A stretch of DNA of 64,000 bases from Pseudomonas shahriarae (GCF_014268455.2 NZ_CP077085.1:2170001-2234000), one strand, 5' to 3'. Positions 37,090 to 47,316 are shown, numbered from the stretch's first letter. Program-made: numbers and translations. Notes: generated from the sequence alone by a model not told the origin.

Positions 37090-38571
37090 TCACAGTTTGA
37101 GTTGGCCGATGGCCTTGCTCAACTCGCCGGCCAGGGTTGCCAGTTCATTGCTGGTGGTCGCCGAATCCACGGTCTGTTGCACGGTGTTTTCCGTGACATC
37201 GCGAATACTCACCACCGCGCGGTTCATCTCCTCGGCCACATGGCTCTGCTGCTCGGCAGCCACCGCAATCTGCGTGTTGCTCTCGCGCATCTGCGCCACG
37301 GCGCTGGTGATTTCGGCCAGTGAAGCGCCGGCTTCCTGGGCCTGTTGCACACAGTCGTCAGCCTTGAACGAGCTTTCCTGCATAAAGTCCACCGCATCCC
37401 GGGTGCCGGCCTGCAGGGCCGAGACCATGCGGGTGATTTCATCGGTGGAGCTTTGCACGCGCTTGGCCAGGTTGCGCACTTCGTCGGCCACCACCGCAAA
37501 GCCGCGCCCCATTTCCCCGGCGCGGGCCGCTTCGATGGCGGCGTTGAGGGCCAGCAGGTTGGTCTGTTCGGCAATGCTGTGGATCACGCCGACCACGCCA
37601 TTGATTTTCTGGCTGTCCTCGGCCAGCTTCTGGATCATTTCTGCGGTTTGCTGCACACCGGTGGACAACCCGGCAATCGAGCGCTGAACCCGGGTTACCA
37701 CTTCCTGACCGCTGCCGGCCAAGGTGTCGGCGGTCTGGGACAAATCGCGAGTGGCACCGGCATGCTGGGCGATGTGATACACGGTGGCGGTCATTTCATT
37801 GATCGCGGTCGCCGCCTGATCGGTCTCGCTTTGCTGGCCGAGCATGCCGTGCTGCACCTCATTCATGCTGCTGGCCAGGCGTGCCGCGCCGTCATCCAAC
37901 AGTTTGGCGGTGCGCGCTACCGTACTGACCACCCGCTGGTAGCCGGCCTGCATGGCGTTGAAGGCACTGGCCATCTGCCCGACCTCGTCCTTGCACGCCA
38001 GGGGCACGCGGGCCGAGAGGTCGCCGGTTTTCTCAACGTGCAGCATCACGTCTTTCAAGGTGTTGAGTTGGGCGAGCAAAAAGCGGATCAACAGTTGCGA
38101 GGCACAGAGCATGGCGAGCATCAGGATCAGCACCGCCACCGCGTAGTTGGTAAAGCGCTCGGTAAACACCTGGCTCAGGCTCGGCGCATAGGCCAGCACG
38201 GCGACTTGTTGGCCACCGGCGCGGGAGATGACTTCGGCGCCCTGCAACGGGTTTTCGCCGAACAGCGGCATATGATTGAACTCGACCCAACCGTTGGCTT
38301 CGCTCAGGGCTGACAGGTCCTGGTCCGCCAACTCGGGCGCCTGGCCCCGGGCAAACGCCAGCCAGTGCTCGCCCTGGGGCAGCGGCTGCCCGGCCGGCCA
38401 GGCGCTGAGCAAGCGGCCCTGGGCTTGTGCCGAGGCTTGGGCGGCATGGCTGCGGGCCTGTTGTTCAAGCTGCACGGCATACAGCACCAGCAGCAGGGTG
38501 GTGATGAAAGCGACCGCATTCACGGCCCAGAATTTGTACTTCAGCGAGATATTGCTAAGCCAGGCACCCAT
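37090..38571 (-). CDS. Methyl-accepting chemotaxis protein
   Basis: Chemoreceptor of 493 residues. One span at about 10-32, a short periplasmic domain of about 100 residues, a second span about 138-160, HAMP, then the signalling hairpin with [19 protein letters not shown] and [13 protein letters not shown]. The small sensor domain has no recognised ligand fold. ATG 38571 (MGAWLSN) begins the protein; 29 further codons are open upstream but lack support. Confidence 0.92.
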   Translation of the reverse strand: MGAWLSNISLKYKFWAVNAVAFITTLLLVLYAVQLEQQARSHAAQASAQAQGRLLSAWPAGQPLPQGEHWLAFARGQAPELADQDLSALSEANGWVEFNHMPLFGENPLQGAEVISRAGGQQVAVLAYAPSLSQVFTERFTNYAVAVLILMLAMLCASQLLIRFLLAQLNTLKDVMLHVEKTGDLSARVPLACKDEVGQMASAFNAMQAGYQRVVSTVARTAKLLDDGAARLASSMNEVQHGMLGQQSETDQAATAINEMTATVYHIAQHAGATRDLSQTADTLAGSGQEVVTRVQRSIAGLSTGVQQTAEMIQKLAEDSQKINGVVGVIHSIAEQTNLLALNAAIEAARAGEMGRGFAVVADEVRNLAKRVQSSTDEITRMVSALQAGTRDAVDFMQESSFKADDCVQQAQEAGASLAEITSAVAQMRESNTQIAVAAEQQSHVAEEMNRAVVSIRDVTENTVQQTVDSATTSNELATLAGELSKAIGQLKL

Positions 38572-38667
38572 GGAAGGTTTTCTCTGATAGCGGAAACAGT
38601 ATTGGCAAGGTGCCAGTATTGTGCCGCTATCCGGAAAAGGGGTGTTGATATGGGTCAATGCACCGCG

Positions 38668-39474
38668 TCAATCCGGCACAGGCAGGCCGAAAAACGCACG
38701 GGCGCAGGCGGTGCTGTGCTGGGCCAGGTCTTCCAGGCTTTCTTCTCGGTGCAGGGCCACTTCGCGCAAGACTTCCGGCAGATAGGCCGGCTCATTGCGC
38801 CCGTTCTTCGGTTTGGGGCGCAGGGTGCGTGGCAGCAGGTAGGGCGCATCGCTTTCCAGCATCAAGCGGCCCCGGGGGATTTCCCTGACCAGTGGGTGCA
38901 GGTGCGTGCCACGCCGTTCGTCACAGATCCAGCCGGTGATGCCGATATGCAGGTCCAGATCGAGATAACTGAACAGCGCGCGCTGTTCGCCGGTGAAGCA
39001 GTGCACCACGGCGGCGGGCAGTTGATCGCGGTAATCGCGCAGGATCTCCAGCAGGCGCTGGTTGGCGTCCCGTTCGTGGAGAAACACTGGCAGTTGCAAT
39101 TCGACGGCCAGTGCCAGGTGGGCTTCGAGGACCTTTTCCTGCTGGGGGCGGGGCGAGAAGTCCCGGTTGAAGTCCAGCCCGCATTCACCCACGGCACGTA
39201 CCCGCTCCTGGCTGAGCAGGTCACGCAGTTGCCGGGCGCTGTCGGCGTTCCAATCGCTGGCGCTATGGGGGTGGATACCGGCGGTGGAGAACAGCCGTCG
39301 GGCGCTTTGGTCCCAACGCTGGCACAGCTCCAGGGCCTGTTCGCTGCCTTGCACACTGGTGCCGGTGACAACCAATTGGCCCACGCCGGCGGCATAGGCG
39401 CGGTCGAGCACAGCCTGGTGTTTGTCGTCGAAACTGGAGTTGGTCAGGTTGACGCCAATATCAATGAGTTGCAT
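38668..39474 (-). CDS. tatD: TatD-family metal-dependent nuclease
   Basis: TIM-barrel hydrolase of 268 residues. The TatD-specific start [16 protein letters not shown], the metal ligands in [18 protein letters not shown] and the C-terminal [20 protein letters not shown] match TatD 3'-5' DNase. Known roles are DNA repair and degradation. It is transcribed in the same direction as the upstream chemoreceptor gene. Confidence 0.9.
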   Translation of the reverse strand: MQLIDIGVNLTNSSFDDKHQAVLDRAYAAGVGQLVVTGTSVQGSEQALELCQRWDQSARRLFSTAGIHPHSASDWNADSARQLRDLLSQERVRAVGECGLDFNRDFSPRPQQEKVLEAHLALAVELQLPVFLHERDANQRLLEILRDYRDQLPAAVVHCFTGEQRALFSYLDLDLHIGITGWICDERRGTHLHPLVREIPRGRLMLESDAPYLLPRTLRPKPKNGRNEPAYLPEVLREVALHREESLEDLAQHSTACARAFFGLPVPD

Positions 39475-39709
39475 GGTGCTATCTCCGCCTGCGGCCGGAA
39501 AGTCTATCAGAGCTGTAGATTTATAAGAAAAACCAAGAACTACAACGAGTTATCGCTGTCTTTGAACGTCGCAAGTCACACCGTGGTTGGCCGAAGGCCT
39601 GCTGCTGTGCCACCCTTGCGCCCAAAGTCTGCGCCTCTGGCGCTCTGTTTCTGTCCCCCAATGCGGCGTTTTTCGCGGTGCATGGGGCCTTGTTCTTTCC
39701 GGAGAGCGG

Positions 39710-41131
39710 ATGATCCGACCCTCGGCATTGCTTATGGTGTGCCTGACGCTGCTGCTGCCCACGGCGGCGGTTGCGCGCCTGGACGGGCCGCTGGAAGTGA
39801 CCAAGTCGGGCAAAGTCCGTGACCTGGCAGAAATCCGCAGCAGCCGCACCTTGCGGGTGCTGGTCAACCAGAGCCGCAACAGTTCCGGTGAAGTCCAGGG
39901 CCAGTCGATTGGCGTTGAGTACCACCGCCTGCGCGCCTTCGAACACTACCTCAACGGCCGCGCCCGCGACGGCCAGGAAATCAACCTCAAGATCATTCCC
40001 AAAGCCAAGGATCAGTTGCTGGGGGCGTTGGCCCGTGGTGAGGGTGACCTGGTGGCGCCCGGCGAACTGCTGGATACGACGGGGGCGCACAAGATCAGCA
40101 GCAGTGATCCGATTGCCAGCGACGTGCCGCTGTGGCTGGTGGGCCTCAAGGGCGAGCGGCGGTTTACCCGGCTGGAGCAGTTGTCTGGGCGCACCCTGGC
40201 CCTGACCACGGGCAGCGCAGCGGGGGAGGCGGTCAACCAGATCAATCAGAAGCTGGCACTGCGCAAGCTGCCGCCGGTCAAGGTGGAATGGGTAGACCCC
40301 AGCCTGGCGGTGGAAGATGTGCTGGAGATGGTCCAGGCGGGGATCTTCCGCCTGACCATTGTCGAGCGGCCGATTGCCGAGCGCTGGTCAAAGATCCTGC
40401 CCAAGCTGCGTTTCGACAAGCAAGTGGCGATCAGCGAGCCGGGCGAAGAGTACTGGTTCGTGCGCCAGGATGCCTCGATGCTGCGGGCGAGCATCGACCG
40501 CTTCCTGAAAACCTACAAGACTCCGTCGGACCAGGACGTGGCCTTCCAGCGCATCTATCGTCGTCTCTATCAGGTGCGCTACCCCTTGGCGCGGGCTGAT
40601 CGCCAGCGCCTGGAGAAACTGCGCCCGGTCCTGCAGAAACACGCCCGGGAACAAGGCATGGACTGGCTGAACCTGGCGGCCCTGGCCTTCAAGGAATCGT
40701 CCCTCAACCCCGCCGCGAAAAGCGGCAGCGGGCCGACGGGCTTGATGCAGATCACCCCTTCGGCGGCCCAAAGGGTGGGAGTCAACAATATCCAGACCCT
40801 GGACAGCAATGTGCAGGCGGGGGCGCGTTACCTGGCATTGATTCGCCGCAAGTTCTTCGCCAGCCCCAAGCTGAACGAGCGCGAGCGTATGGCGTTCGTC
40901 CTGGCGGCCTACAACATGGGGCCGGAGCGGGTGCAGGGCATGCGTGCCGAGGCGCGCCGCCGGGGTTTGAACCCTAATCAGTGGTTCTTCCAGGTCGAGC
41001 GCATCGCCATGGAGCAGGTCGGAATGGGCGGCGTCAGCTATGTTAATAGCGTGAACAAGTACTACTTGGCCTTTGATCGGGAACGGGACTCCCTGGAGCC
41101 GGTGACGTCCAAGATCGTCTCACGCAAATAA
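39710..41131 (+). CDS. MltF-like lytic transglycosylase with substrate-binding domain
   Basis: Protein of 473 residues: signal peptide (about 1-23), a SBP_bac_3-type domain (residues about 45-285) and a C-terminal SLT transglycosylase domain. The catalytic Glu is in ALAFKESSLNP, followed by GPTGLMQIT and VLAAYNMGPERV. This is the MltF layout, in which peptidoglycan peptides may modulate the enzyme. ATG 39710 (MIRPSALLM) starts the signal peptide. A second, classical MltF probably exists elsewhere in the genome. Confidence 0.88.
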   Translation: MIRPSALLMVCLTLLLPTAAVARLDGPLEVTKSGKVRDLAEIRSSRTLRVLVNQSRNSSGEVQGQSIGVEYHRLRAFEHYLNGRARDGQEINLKIIPKAKDQLLGALARGEGDLVAPGELLDTTGAHKISSSDPIASDVPLWLVGLKGERRFTRLEQLSGRTLALTTGSAAGEAVNQINQKLALRKLPPVKVEWVDPSLAVEDVLEMVQAGIFRLTIVERPIAERWSKILPKLRFDKQVAISEPGEEYWFVRQDASMLRASIDRFLKTYKTPSDQDVAFQRIYRRLYQVRYPLARADRQRLEKLRPVLQKHAREQGMDWLNLAALAFKESSLNPAAKSGSGPTGLMQITPSAAQRVGVNNIQTLDSNVQAGARYLALIRRKFFASPKLNERERMAFVLAAYNMGPERVQGMRAEARRRGLNPNQWFFQVERIAMEQVGMGGVSYVNSVNKYYLAFDRERDSLEPVTSKIVSRK

Positions 41132-41145
41132 TCTAATTATTAGAT
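41131..41145. promoter_or_regulatory. Perfect AT-rich palindrome between the transglycosylase and doxX
   Basis: ATCTAATTATTAGAT is a perfect 7-bp half-site palindrome about 90 bases upstream of doxX. Related TATCTAAACTGATTAAT lies near 41177. The spacing looks like an operator, but no regulator is identified. Confidence 0.4.
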
Positions 41146-41235
41146 ATTGATTAGCGCTTTTTTCGGCTTTTATCATTATCTAAACTGATTAATATAGCGG
41201 CCAACCAACCCCCTTCATCGAAAAGGATTAGCAAT

Positions 41236-41670
41236 ATGAGCCCAATGATCAAAAACCTCCTGTCCACCCGTGCCGGCTATGGCCTGACCGTCCTGCGGAT
41301 TTTTGTCGGTATCATTTTTGCCGCCCACGGTTCGCAAAAACTCTTTGGCTGGTTTGGCGGCGGCGGCCTGGCGGGCACGGCGCAGTGGATGGAGAGCATC
41401 GGCCTGGCCCCGGGTACCCTGATGGCATTGTTGTCGGGCGGTACTGAGTTCTTCGCCGGCCTGGCGCTGATCATTGGCCTGCTGGCACGCCCGGCGGCGC
41501 TGGGGTTGACCATCGTCTCGCTGGTGGCGATTTTCTCGGTGCATATCAGCAACGGTTTGTTCATGGCCAACAACGGCTATGAGTTCGCCCTGGCGCTGCT
41601 GGGCGGCACAGTGGCGGTGCTGTTTGAAGGTGCTGGCAAGCTGTCTGCCGACCGCGCCATCGCCAACTGA
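41236..41670 (+). CDS. DoxX-family membrane protein
   Basis: Protein of 144 residues with four membrane spans. The DoxX start GLTVLRIFVGIIFAAHGSQK and GTEFFAGLALIIGLLARPAALGL are typical of the YphA/DoxX group, redox-linked inner-membrane proteins of unclear reaction. It is monocistronic, with a terminator 21 bases after the stop. Confidence 0.9.
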   Translation: MSPMIKNLLSTRAGYGLTVLRIFVGIIFAAHGSQKLFGWFGGGGLAGTAQWMESIGLAPGTLMALLSGGTEFFAGLALIIGLLARPAALGLTIVSLVAIFSVHISNGLFMANNGYEFALALLGGTVAVLFEGAGKLSADRAIAN

Positions 41671-41690
41671 TCGCGCAGCTCACCTGTTAA

Positions 41691-41716
41691 AGGCCCGCCT
41701 CGCGCGGGCCTTTTTC
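41691..41716 (+). terminator. Rho-independent terminator after doxX
   Basis: AGGCCCGC/GCGGGCCT stem with a CTCGC loop and a T5 run. Confidence 0.92.
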
Positions 41717-41917
41717 GTTGTACGGGATTCTTGACACTGCCCCACCGGCTTCTCTAGGATGCTGCATGCGCCGATTTAAACAGCTAATTGCGGGGCGCCA
41801 CAGGGACTCGCTGCAGTCCCGACAGAAGCCTGCTCCAGGTTTCGAAATACCGCTAAAGCGCTGGTTCGGTGTTGCCTCTCACCTGCCCGCAGACTTTTGA
41901 GGCAGAGACACGACACG

Positions 41918-42226
41918 ATGAATGCACTACGACCTCTTGTACGCCTGGCCCCGATCACTGCGGGCCTGACTCAACGCAATCCGAAAATTCTCCTTGGCGG
42001 CAAGCACCAGCCGACGTTGCTGCGTTACCTGGATGGCTGGCCCCGGCGGACTGGCCGACCTTCGGCGTTCCTGATCCAGTTTGTCGAAGATGGCGAGTCC
42101 CTGGCGCGCTTTGCCACAAACGGCTTTGACCTGGCGGTAATCCAGGCGCCGAACGCTGAGGATGCCAACGAGTTTATTCACCACCTGACCCGCGTGGCGC
42201 GCCAGGGTTTGATTACCCGGCGTTAA
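41918..42226 (+). CDS. Conserved small protein of unknown function
   Basis: Protein of 102 residues, basic, without signal peptide or membrane span (starts MNALRPLVRLAPITAGLTQR). The C-terminal part (GFDLAVIQAPNAEDANEFIH) suggests a compact alpha/beta fold. ATG 41918 is chosen; upstream in-frame codons lack a site. I do not recognise the family. It ends just before the convergent GldG-like gene. Confidence 0.65.
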   Translation: MNALRPLVRLAPITAGLTQRNPKILLGGKHQPTLLRYLDGWPRRTGRPSAFLIQFVEDGESLARFATNGFDLAVIQAPNAEDANEFIHHLTRVARQGLITRR

Positions 42227-42247
42227 TCGAGGCTTAGAGAACCACGT

Positions 42248-44041
42248 TCAGTAGAACGCTGCGGCAGGTGGATGTTGGCGACGGCGACGCGAGATAAAGA
42301 TCCCCAGGCCCAGCAGGCTCACTATCAGTGGCACGGTGATCGTCGTGAGCACCACCACAGCGAGTTCCAACCGGCGGACGCTCTTGTAGGCTTCTTTTTC
42401 CAGGGTGTGAAGCTCCATGCGTAATCGCAGGCGTTCTTTGTTTAGCGCTTGCAACAGCGTATTTGAAGAGATGGCCTGAGTCTCCAGCATGGAGGACGGC
42501 GTGTTCAGCAACCGCCATTCCTTTTCCGTCTGGGCCAGCCGTTGCTCCATCAGGGCAGCCTTTTTTCGGTAGGATTGCGCAGCCTCGTGGCGCAGCCTGT
42601 CCAGCAACCCGGGCTGTTGCCGGTCGCTTGCACGAGGGCTGATAGCACTCAGGGTGTCGGGCGCCGCCAGGTTATCCAATGTATTCAAGACAAACCGGGC
42701 ATTGCCCGGGCGCCGCGCTTTCTGTCCGTTGGCATTGCGTGCGGCCAGCCAGACGCGGTCGCTGAGCATGTCAATATCGGCGACCACCACTACATGGATA
42801 TTGGTCGCCTTTTGCAGTGTGGCCTTCTGGCCATTGCTGCCGTCAGGGAATGCGGAGTAGGCGGGCCCTTCGATACGGGCTGCGATCACATTCGGCCGGC
42901 CACGACTGACGGCCTCGCCAATCATGGAGGCGAATTCGTCCGGTTGAGTGAAGCGTACCCCATCGAACGTACTGGCCTGCCCGGAACTCTGGAGCAGCGG
43001 GGTGAATGTGGTGCGGCTTTTTTTCAGCGGCACGAGTGTGCCTGGATTCAACAGTGTCACGCTGTCAACGCCCCAGGTGCTGACGTCCTGTTGCGCCATC
43101 GCTTCTCGGGGCAGGGTGAGCGCCCCGGGATGACGCACGGGCGGCTGGCCGCTGGTCACGACCACCGGCGTTGCATAGAGGTTGTCCGCCAATACCTTAT
43201 TCGCTGGCATCTGCACGCCCCAGGCGGCGAGCAGGGTTTGCAGGCCGGTGGTGTCGGCGGTTGAGTCCTGATCGTTCAAGGGGTCGACAAACATCATCAG
43301 CTTTCCCCCTGCCAGGACAAATTGGTCAATGGCAAAAAGTGCCTGTTCCGGCAGCCGAGAGGGCTGGACCACCATCAGGGTCTTGATGTGAGCGGGGATG
43401 CGCGAGGTGTCGCTGCCCAGGGTCATCAGATTGAACTGGCTGCGTATTTCCTTGAATAACTGCCACGGCGGCGTGGCTTCCTGGGTGCGTCCATTCAGGT
43501 TGCCGTCCATGGCTAATCCGTAGATCAGGCCGATGGTGGGTTGCTCCTCGCGGGCGACGTTGTGGATCAGGCGACTGATCTCATATTCCAGGAAACTCGC
43601 CTGGGCGGGGTCGAATCGTTCGATTTTCTGCGGCTCATGGTTGGCACGGGTGCCGATGAGTCCAAACAGTCCTTGCTGGCTATCCAGGCCCAGTAACTCA
43701 GCCTTGTACTCGTCCTCTGAAAAGGGGGCTGGATCAATCAGGTGCAGCGTAACGTTGCCTTTCGACGCACTTTCATAGGCCTTGAGCAGCAGGGCAATGT
43801 ACTCGCCATGGTTGTTCAGGGCGTCACTTTTGCGGGGATGGCTCCCATTGAAAAAATACAAATCCATGGGGGTTTCAAGTGCCGCGAGCAGGGCGTCGGT
43901 CGAAGGTGACAGGGTGTGGATTTTTTTCTCTGAAAGGTCCAGTCGATAGTTGGGCAGTTTCAGTACCCATACCAGATTGAAGGCGAGAAAAAGCAGGGCG
44001 ATGACGCTCAACGTCACGCCGAAGTTTATAAGGTTCCTCAT
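42248..44041 (-). CDS. GldG-like ABC transporter auxiliary protein
   Basis: Protein of 597 residues with an N-terminal span (about 8-28) and one near the C-terminus (about 565-590). In between are a GldG/ABC-type gliding-motility-auxiliary domain (YRLDLSEKKIHTLSPSTDAL; TIGLIYGLAMDGNLN; GGKLMMFVDPLND) and a coiled-coil stretch around residues 480-545. Such proteins pair with ABC-2 permeases. The transported molecule is unknown. It follows the permease gene by 14 bases in a three-gene operon. Confidence 0.85.
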   Translation of the reverse strand: MRNLINFGVTLSVIALLFLAFNLVWVLKLPNYRLDLSEKKIHTLSPSTDALLAALETPMDLYFFNGSHPRKSDALNNHGEYIALLLKAYESASKGNVTLHLIDPAPFSEDEYKAELLGLDSQQGLFGLIGTRANHEPQKIERFDPAQASFLEYEISRLIHNVAREEQPTIGLIYGLAMDGNLNGRTQEATPPWQLFKEIRSQFNLMTLGSDTSRIPAHIKTLMVVQPSRLPEQALFAIDQFVLAGGKLMMFVDPLNDQDSTADTTGLQTLLAAWGVQMPANKVLADNLYATPVVVTSGQPPVRHPGALTLPREAMAQQDVSTWGVDSVTLLNPGTLVPLKKSRTTFTPLLQSSGQASTFDGVRFTQPDEFASMIGEAVSRGRPNVIAARIEGPAYSAFPDGSNGQKATLQKATNIHVVVVADIDMLSDRVWLAARNANGQKARRPGNARFVLNTLDNLAAPDTLSAISPRASDRQQPGLLDRLRHEAAQSYRKKAALMEQRLAQTEKEWRLLNTPSSMLETQAISSNTLLQALNKERLRLRMELHTLEKEAYKSVRRLELAVVVLTTITVPLIVSLLGLGIFISRRRRQHPPAAAFY

Positions 44042-44055
44042 GGGGATTTCCTTTC

Positions 44056-44781
44056 TCAGCCTTTTCTGAAGTTTAAAGTTAGGGTGGTTGCGGTGAGGAA
44101 AGCGATGATCATGCTTATGAAGTACGACGTGTCATGCAGGGTCAGGAGGCCGCTGTCTATCGCGCTGAAACGTACCCGCGGGTTGAGTGAAATCAAGCTG
44201 TCGATCACCCAGATAGGGGCCTGATGGGTCAGCATGTCCAGCACTGACGATAAAGTGCTGGTGAGCAATAATAACGCGAGTGTGATGCCGAAAATAATCA
44301 GGCGATTATAGGCCACTACACAGACAAGGCAGGAGAATGAGAGATAAGCGCCTGCCAGTAACCAACTCCCTATGAATTGGCCGAGGATGGTTGAGTTGTC
44401 CGCCATGGCCAGATAGTTAATGATGATGACCAGTGGGAAGTCCAAGGCTAGTGTGAGTGCGCAAACGGTCCAAGCGGCCAGGAACTTGCCCAATGTCAGT
44501 TCGAGGGCTGAGACCGGCAAGGTATTTGTAAAGGAACGTGCATTTTCGTTGTGCTCATCCGACCAGAGCAGTGTGGAAATAAATGGAATGAAAAAAAGAT
44601 AAAGCCAGGGGTGAAACTGGAAGAAGGCGTGAAGGTCTGTCGGATTTCCGTTTAAGAAGTTTCCTACATAAAAACCGAGTGTGGTGTTAGTAATCAGAAA
44701 CATAGCGACGCCAAAATAGGTGGCCGGGCTCGACAAGTAGTTGTTGAGTTGCCGTTTGAATATCACGGGTAGACGTTTCAA
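44056..44781 (-). CDS. ABC-2 type transporter permease (GldF-like)
   Basis: Membrane protein of 241 residues with six hydrophobic segments. The start RLPVIFKRQLNNYLSSPATY and FIPFISTLLWSDEHNENARSF are typical of GldF/NosY-like ABC-2 permeases. It should form the channel with the ATPase encoded upstream; the two genes overlap by four bases. Confidence 0.88.
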   Translation of the reverse strand: MKRLPVIFKRQLNNYLSSPATYFGVAMFLITNTTLGFYVGNFLNGNPTDLHAFFQFHPWLYLFFIPFISTLLWSDEHNENARSFTNTLPVSALELTLGKFLAAWTVCALTLALDFPLVIIINYLAMADNSTILGQFIGSWLLAGAYLSFSCLVCVVAYNRLIIFGITLALLLLTSTLSSVLDMLTHQAPIWVIDSLISLNPRVRFSAIDSGLLTLHDTSYFISMIIAFLTATTLTLNFRKG

Positions 44782-45704
44782 TTGGGTGCCTCCTGGCTCA
44801 AGTGGTGGATGACGTCGCTCAGGCGTCCCGGCTCAAGGCTCAAGGTATTGATCTTCCAGCGACGGTTGGCGACCAGGGCATTGATGTGGGGATAGATGAC
44901 CTGCCCTGGCATCGCGAGTACCGTCACGCTGCCGTAGGCGTGCCGGTCTTCTTCGATGCCAGCCACCCCCGGAAGCACGGCCAGCGCCAATAGGTCCAGG
45001 GGGGTATCGGCGGCCAGGGTGATTGCCTGGTAATGGCGCGAGCTACGCTGCAGCTCGGTGACAGGGGCGTCGGCGAGCAATCGGCCCTCGGCCAGCACCA
45101 GCGCCCGTTGGCAGATGCAGGAGAATTCTTCGGGGTTGCGCGAGGCGACAATGACCGTCATGTCTTCGGTCAACGACTGGATGAGGGTGCCGACCTTCTG
45201 TTTTTGCAGGGTGTCCAGGCCCTCTGTGGGTTCATCGAGCAGCAGCAGCTTGGGGTCATGCAGGATGGCCTGGGCCAGCGCGACTTTGCGCCGGTGCCCT
45301 GGGGGGAGGGCTGCGACAGGTGAGTCAAGTACTCGCCAAAGTTCCAGGCGGGTGATGGCGCGATCAACCATCTTGCGCTTTTCCAGGCCACGGAGTCCGC
45401 GAACTTCGGCCATGAAACCCAGAAAGCTTTTTACCTTCATATTGCTGTGGCTGAGGGCGAATTCAGGCTGGTAGCCTATTATTTTTTTTGCCTGTATCGG
45501 ATGGGTCGCGATATCTATGTCATGTATTTTTATATTGCCGGAAGTTGCGGGGATTGCGCCTGAGAGCAATTTGAGTAGTGTGCTTTTGCCAGCGCCATCG
45601 TGTCCGAACAACCCCAGGCATTCCCTAGGGCGGACACTGAATGTCATATTGTCGATGGCAATCGCTCGTCCCGTTTTTTTTGTTAGATTGGTTATTTCGA
45701 TCAT
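44778..45704 (-). CDS. ABC transporter ATP-binding protein (GldA-like)
   Basis: ATPase of 308 residues. Walker A is GHDGAGKSTLLKLL, the signature region PPGHRRKVALAQAIL and Walker B LLLLDEPTEGLD. The signature (PPGHRRK) departs from the usual LSGGQ. A C-terminal extension of about 90 residues resembles the DUF4162-type tail of ABC-2 exporters. The start MIEITNLTKK at 45704 is chosen; the frame continues 11 codons upstream. First gene of the module. Confidence 0.9.
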   Translation of the reverse strand: MIEITNLTKKTGRAIAIDNMTFSVRPRECLGLFGHDGAGKSTLLKLLSGAIPATSGNIKIHDIDIATHPIQAKKIIGYQPEFALSHSNMKVKSFLGFMAEVRGLRGLEKRKMVDRAITRLELWRVLDSPVAALPPGHRRKVALAQAILHDPKLLLLDEPTEGLDTLQKQKVGTLIQSLTEDMTVIVASRNPEEFSCICQRALVLAEGRLLADAPVTELQRSSRHYQAITLAADTPLDLLALAVLPGVAGIEEDRHAYGSVTVLAMPGQVIYPHINALVANRRWKINTLSLEPGRLSDVIHHLSQEAPN

Positions 45705-46015
45705 TAGGCTTTTCTGCTTGGTTGTTTGCCGGGGCATGCTGAATATGCAGGGGGCTCAATAAGCCTGTGTGTTCAGGTTGAGAATTGCCGAGGGTGGAAA
45801 ATGAAAAGTATTGATCAAGTGTTTCAGGTGCGGCTTTGTTAAAAAATGGTACGTTCAATAGGGGCGCTTGGAAACGCTAAAGCACTTGAATAAGGTAAGT
45901 CCTACATGTGCCTCAATCACTCGCTGAAACAATTGCGTTGTTTTTGCAGGATTGTTGATTTTGATTTGAAAAATGGCGTGTATATGAAGTACTACGGTAA
46001 TGGAGTCCGACACTC
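45705..46015. other. Divergent intergenic region between the ABC module and the coiled-coil gene
   Basis: 311 bases, AT-rich, without a supported ORF. Both divergent units should have their promoters here. No clear sigma-54 or sigma-70 pair could be picked by eye. Confidence 0.4.
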
Positions 46016-47179
46016 ATGATGCTTCTACGTACTCTTGTTCTTGAACACTCTGGTCATGATTCCCCCGTTAACGGTGCATTGCTCTGTTGTTTTGCGATAC
46101 CGCAAATTGCTTCCAACTTTCTTGTCTACAGTCTGGACGAGGAGGTCGAACCCGGAAGCTCTCGGGTCTACATCGCCGCGTTGCGCAAAAAGTCCGAGCG
46201 GTATTTTCTTGGAAGCATCGAGTCCAAGGAGAGCCTGCAACTGGCAATGAGCGTCCTCAAGCAAATCATCACCCTTGCCACGGCATCTGGGGGCAATGCC
46301 GCCGGGCCCCAGGTGCCTTATCATTTCATTGACCTGAAGGGCAGCAAGCTACCGACGGCCCGACCGGAGGATCACCACTCGCTGATGATCAAGAAGGCAT
46401 TGGTGATGAAGGTGATCACCCTGGGCACTTCAGTCATTGGTCTGCCCGCGATAGAGAGCACCGAGTTGATTGTGCCGTCTATTCGCTTCTCGTCAAAAAT
46501 GGTATCGCCACCGGGTACGGCAAATCGTGAGGATATGACGCAGGAGCCCCATGAGGAGCCAGTGGTCGTCTTGCCTGAGCCATTGCCTCCACCGCCGAAG
46601 GAACCGGAGGCACAGGAGGTATCTGCACCGCAGGCCCCGGAGCCGCAGCCGGTTGCACCGCCCGCAGTCGTCCCGCCAGTCGTGGCGGCGGATCAGTCGT
46701 CCCTGCATGAAGTAGACACCACGCTGACCAATCTTGCCCGTGTGGCGCATGAGTTGACGCAACAGAAACGCGCAGTGCTCCAGCAGCAGGAGGCGCTTGA
46801 ACTGCAAAGGGACCAGCTACTACGGGAAAAGGCCACATTGGAGCAGGCCAATCAACAGTTGGCCGCGCAGGAGCTTGCTTTGCAGCAGCGAGCCGAAGCG
46901 TTGAATAGCCGGGAGGAGCACCTGGCCCGGGATGCGCAGTTGCAGCAGGCAGAACAACGCCGCCTGGAGGGCTGGGCTCAACAGATGGAAGATGAGTCGT
47001 TCAGGCTACAGGCGCAGGACCGGGCATCCCAGCAACAGGCTGAGCAACTGGCGACCGGGCTGGGGCAGTTGTCGGGCTTCAGGGGCGACTTGAAGGCACT
47101 GCTTTATCGCCTGGATGGCACCCTGTTTCCTGTGGAAAATGTTGAGCAGCAATCCAGTAAATTGCTTGGTGCCGATTGA
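46016..47179 (+). CDS. Uncharacterised protein with proline-rich linker and coiled coil
   Basis: Protein of 387 residues in three parts. An N-terminal domain (about 1-165; HDSPVNGALLCCFAIPQIAS) matches nothing I recognise. A Pro/Glu-rich linker runs about 175-225 (LPEPLPPPPKEPEAQEV), and a long Gln/Glu/Leu coiled coil about 235-345 (EALELQRDQLLREKATLEQA). No signal peptide or membrane span. It is divergent from the ABC module and upstream of greB. A structural or scaffold role is possible but is a guess from shape. Confidence 0.7.
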   Translation: MMLLRTLVLEHSGHDSPVNGALLCCFAIPQIASNFLVYSLDEEVEPGSSRVYIAALRKKSERYFLGSIESKESLQLAMSVLKQIITLATASGGNAAGPQVPYHFIDLKGSKLPTARPEDHHSLMIKKALVMKVITLGTSVIGLPAIESTELIVPSIRFSSKMVSPPGTANREDMTQEPHEEPVVVLPEPLPPPPKEPEAQEVSAPQAPEPQPVAPPAVVPPVVAADQSSLHEVDTTLTNLARVAHELTQQKRAVLQQQEALELQRDQLLREKATLEQANQQLAAQELALQQRAEALNSREEHLARDAQLQQAEQRRLEGWAQQMEDESFRLQAQDRASQQQAEQLATGLGQLSGFRGDLKALLYRLDGTLFPVENVEQQSSKLLGAD

Positions 47180-47316
47180 CCGGGGAATCAGGCCTGGCTA
47201 CTTTCTGGCGTTCATTTATCATCAGACCCGGCCGATTGCCGTCAGGCAGCCAATGCATCCTTGGCTGATGCAGAGGGGGTTTGAACCAATGGATATTTCC
47301 TGGGGATGTGACGCTT

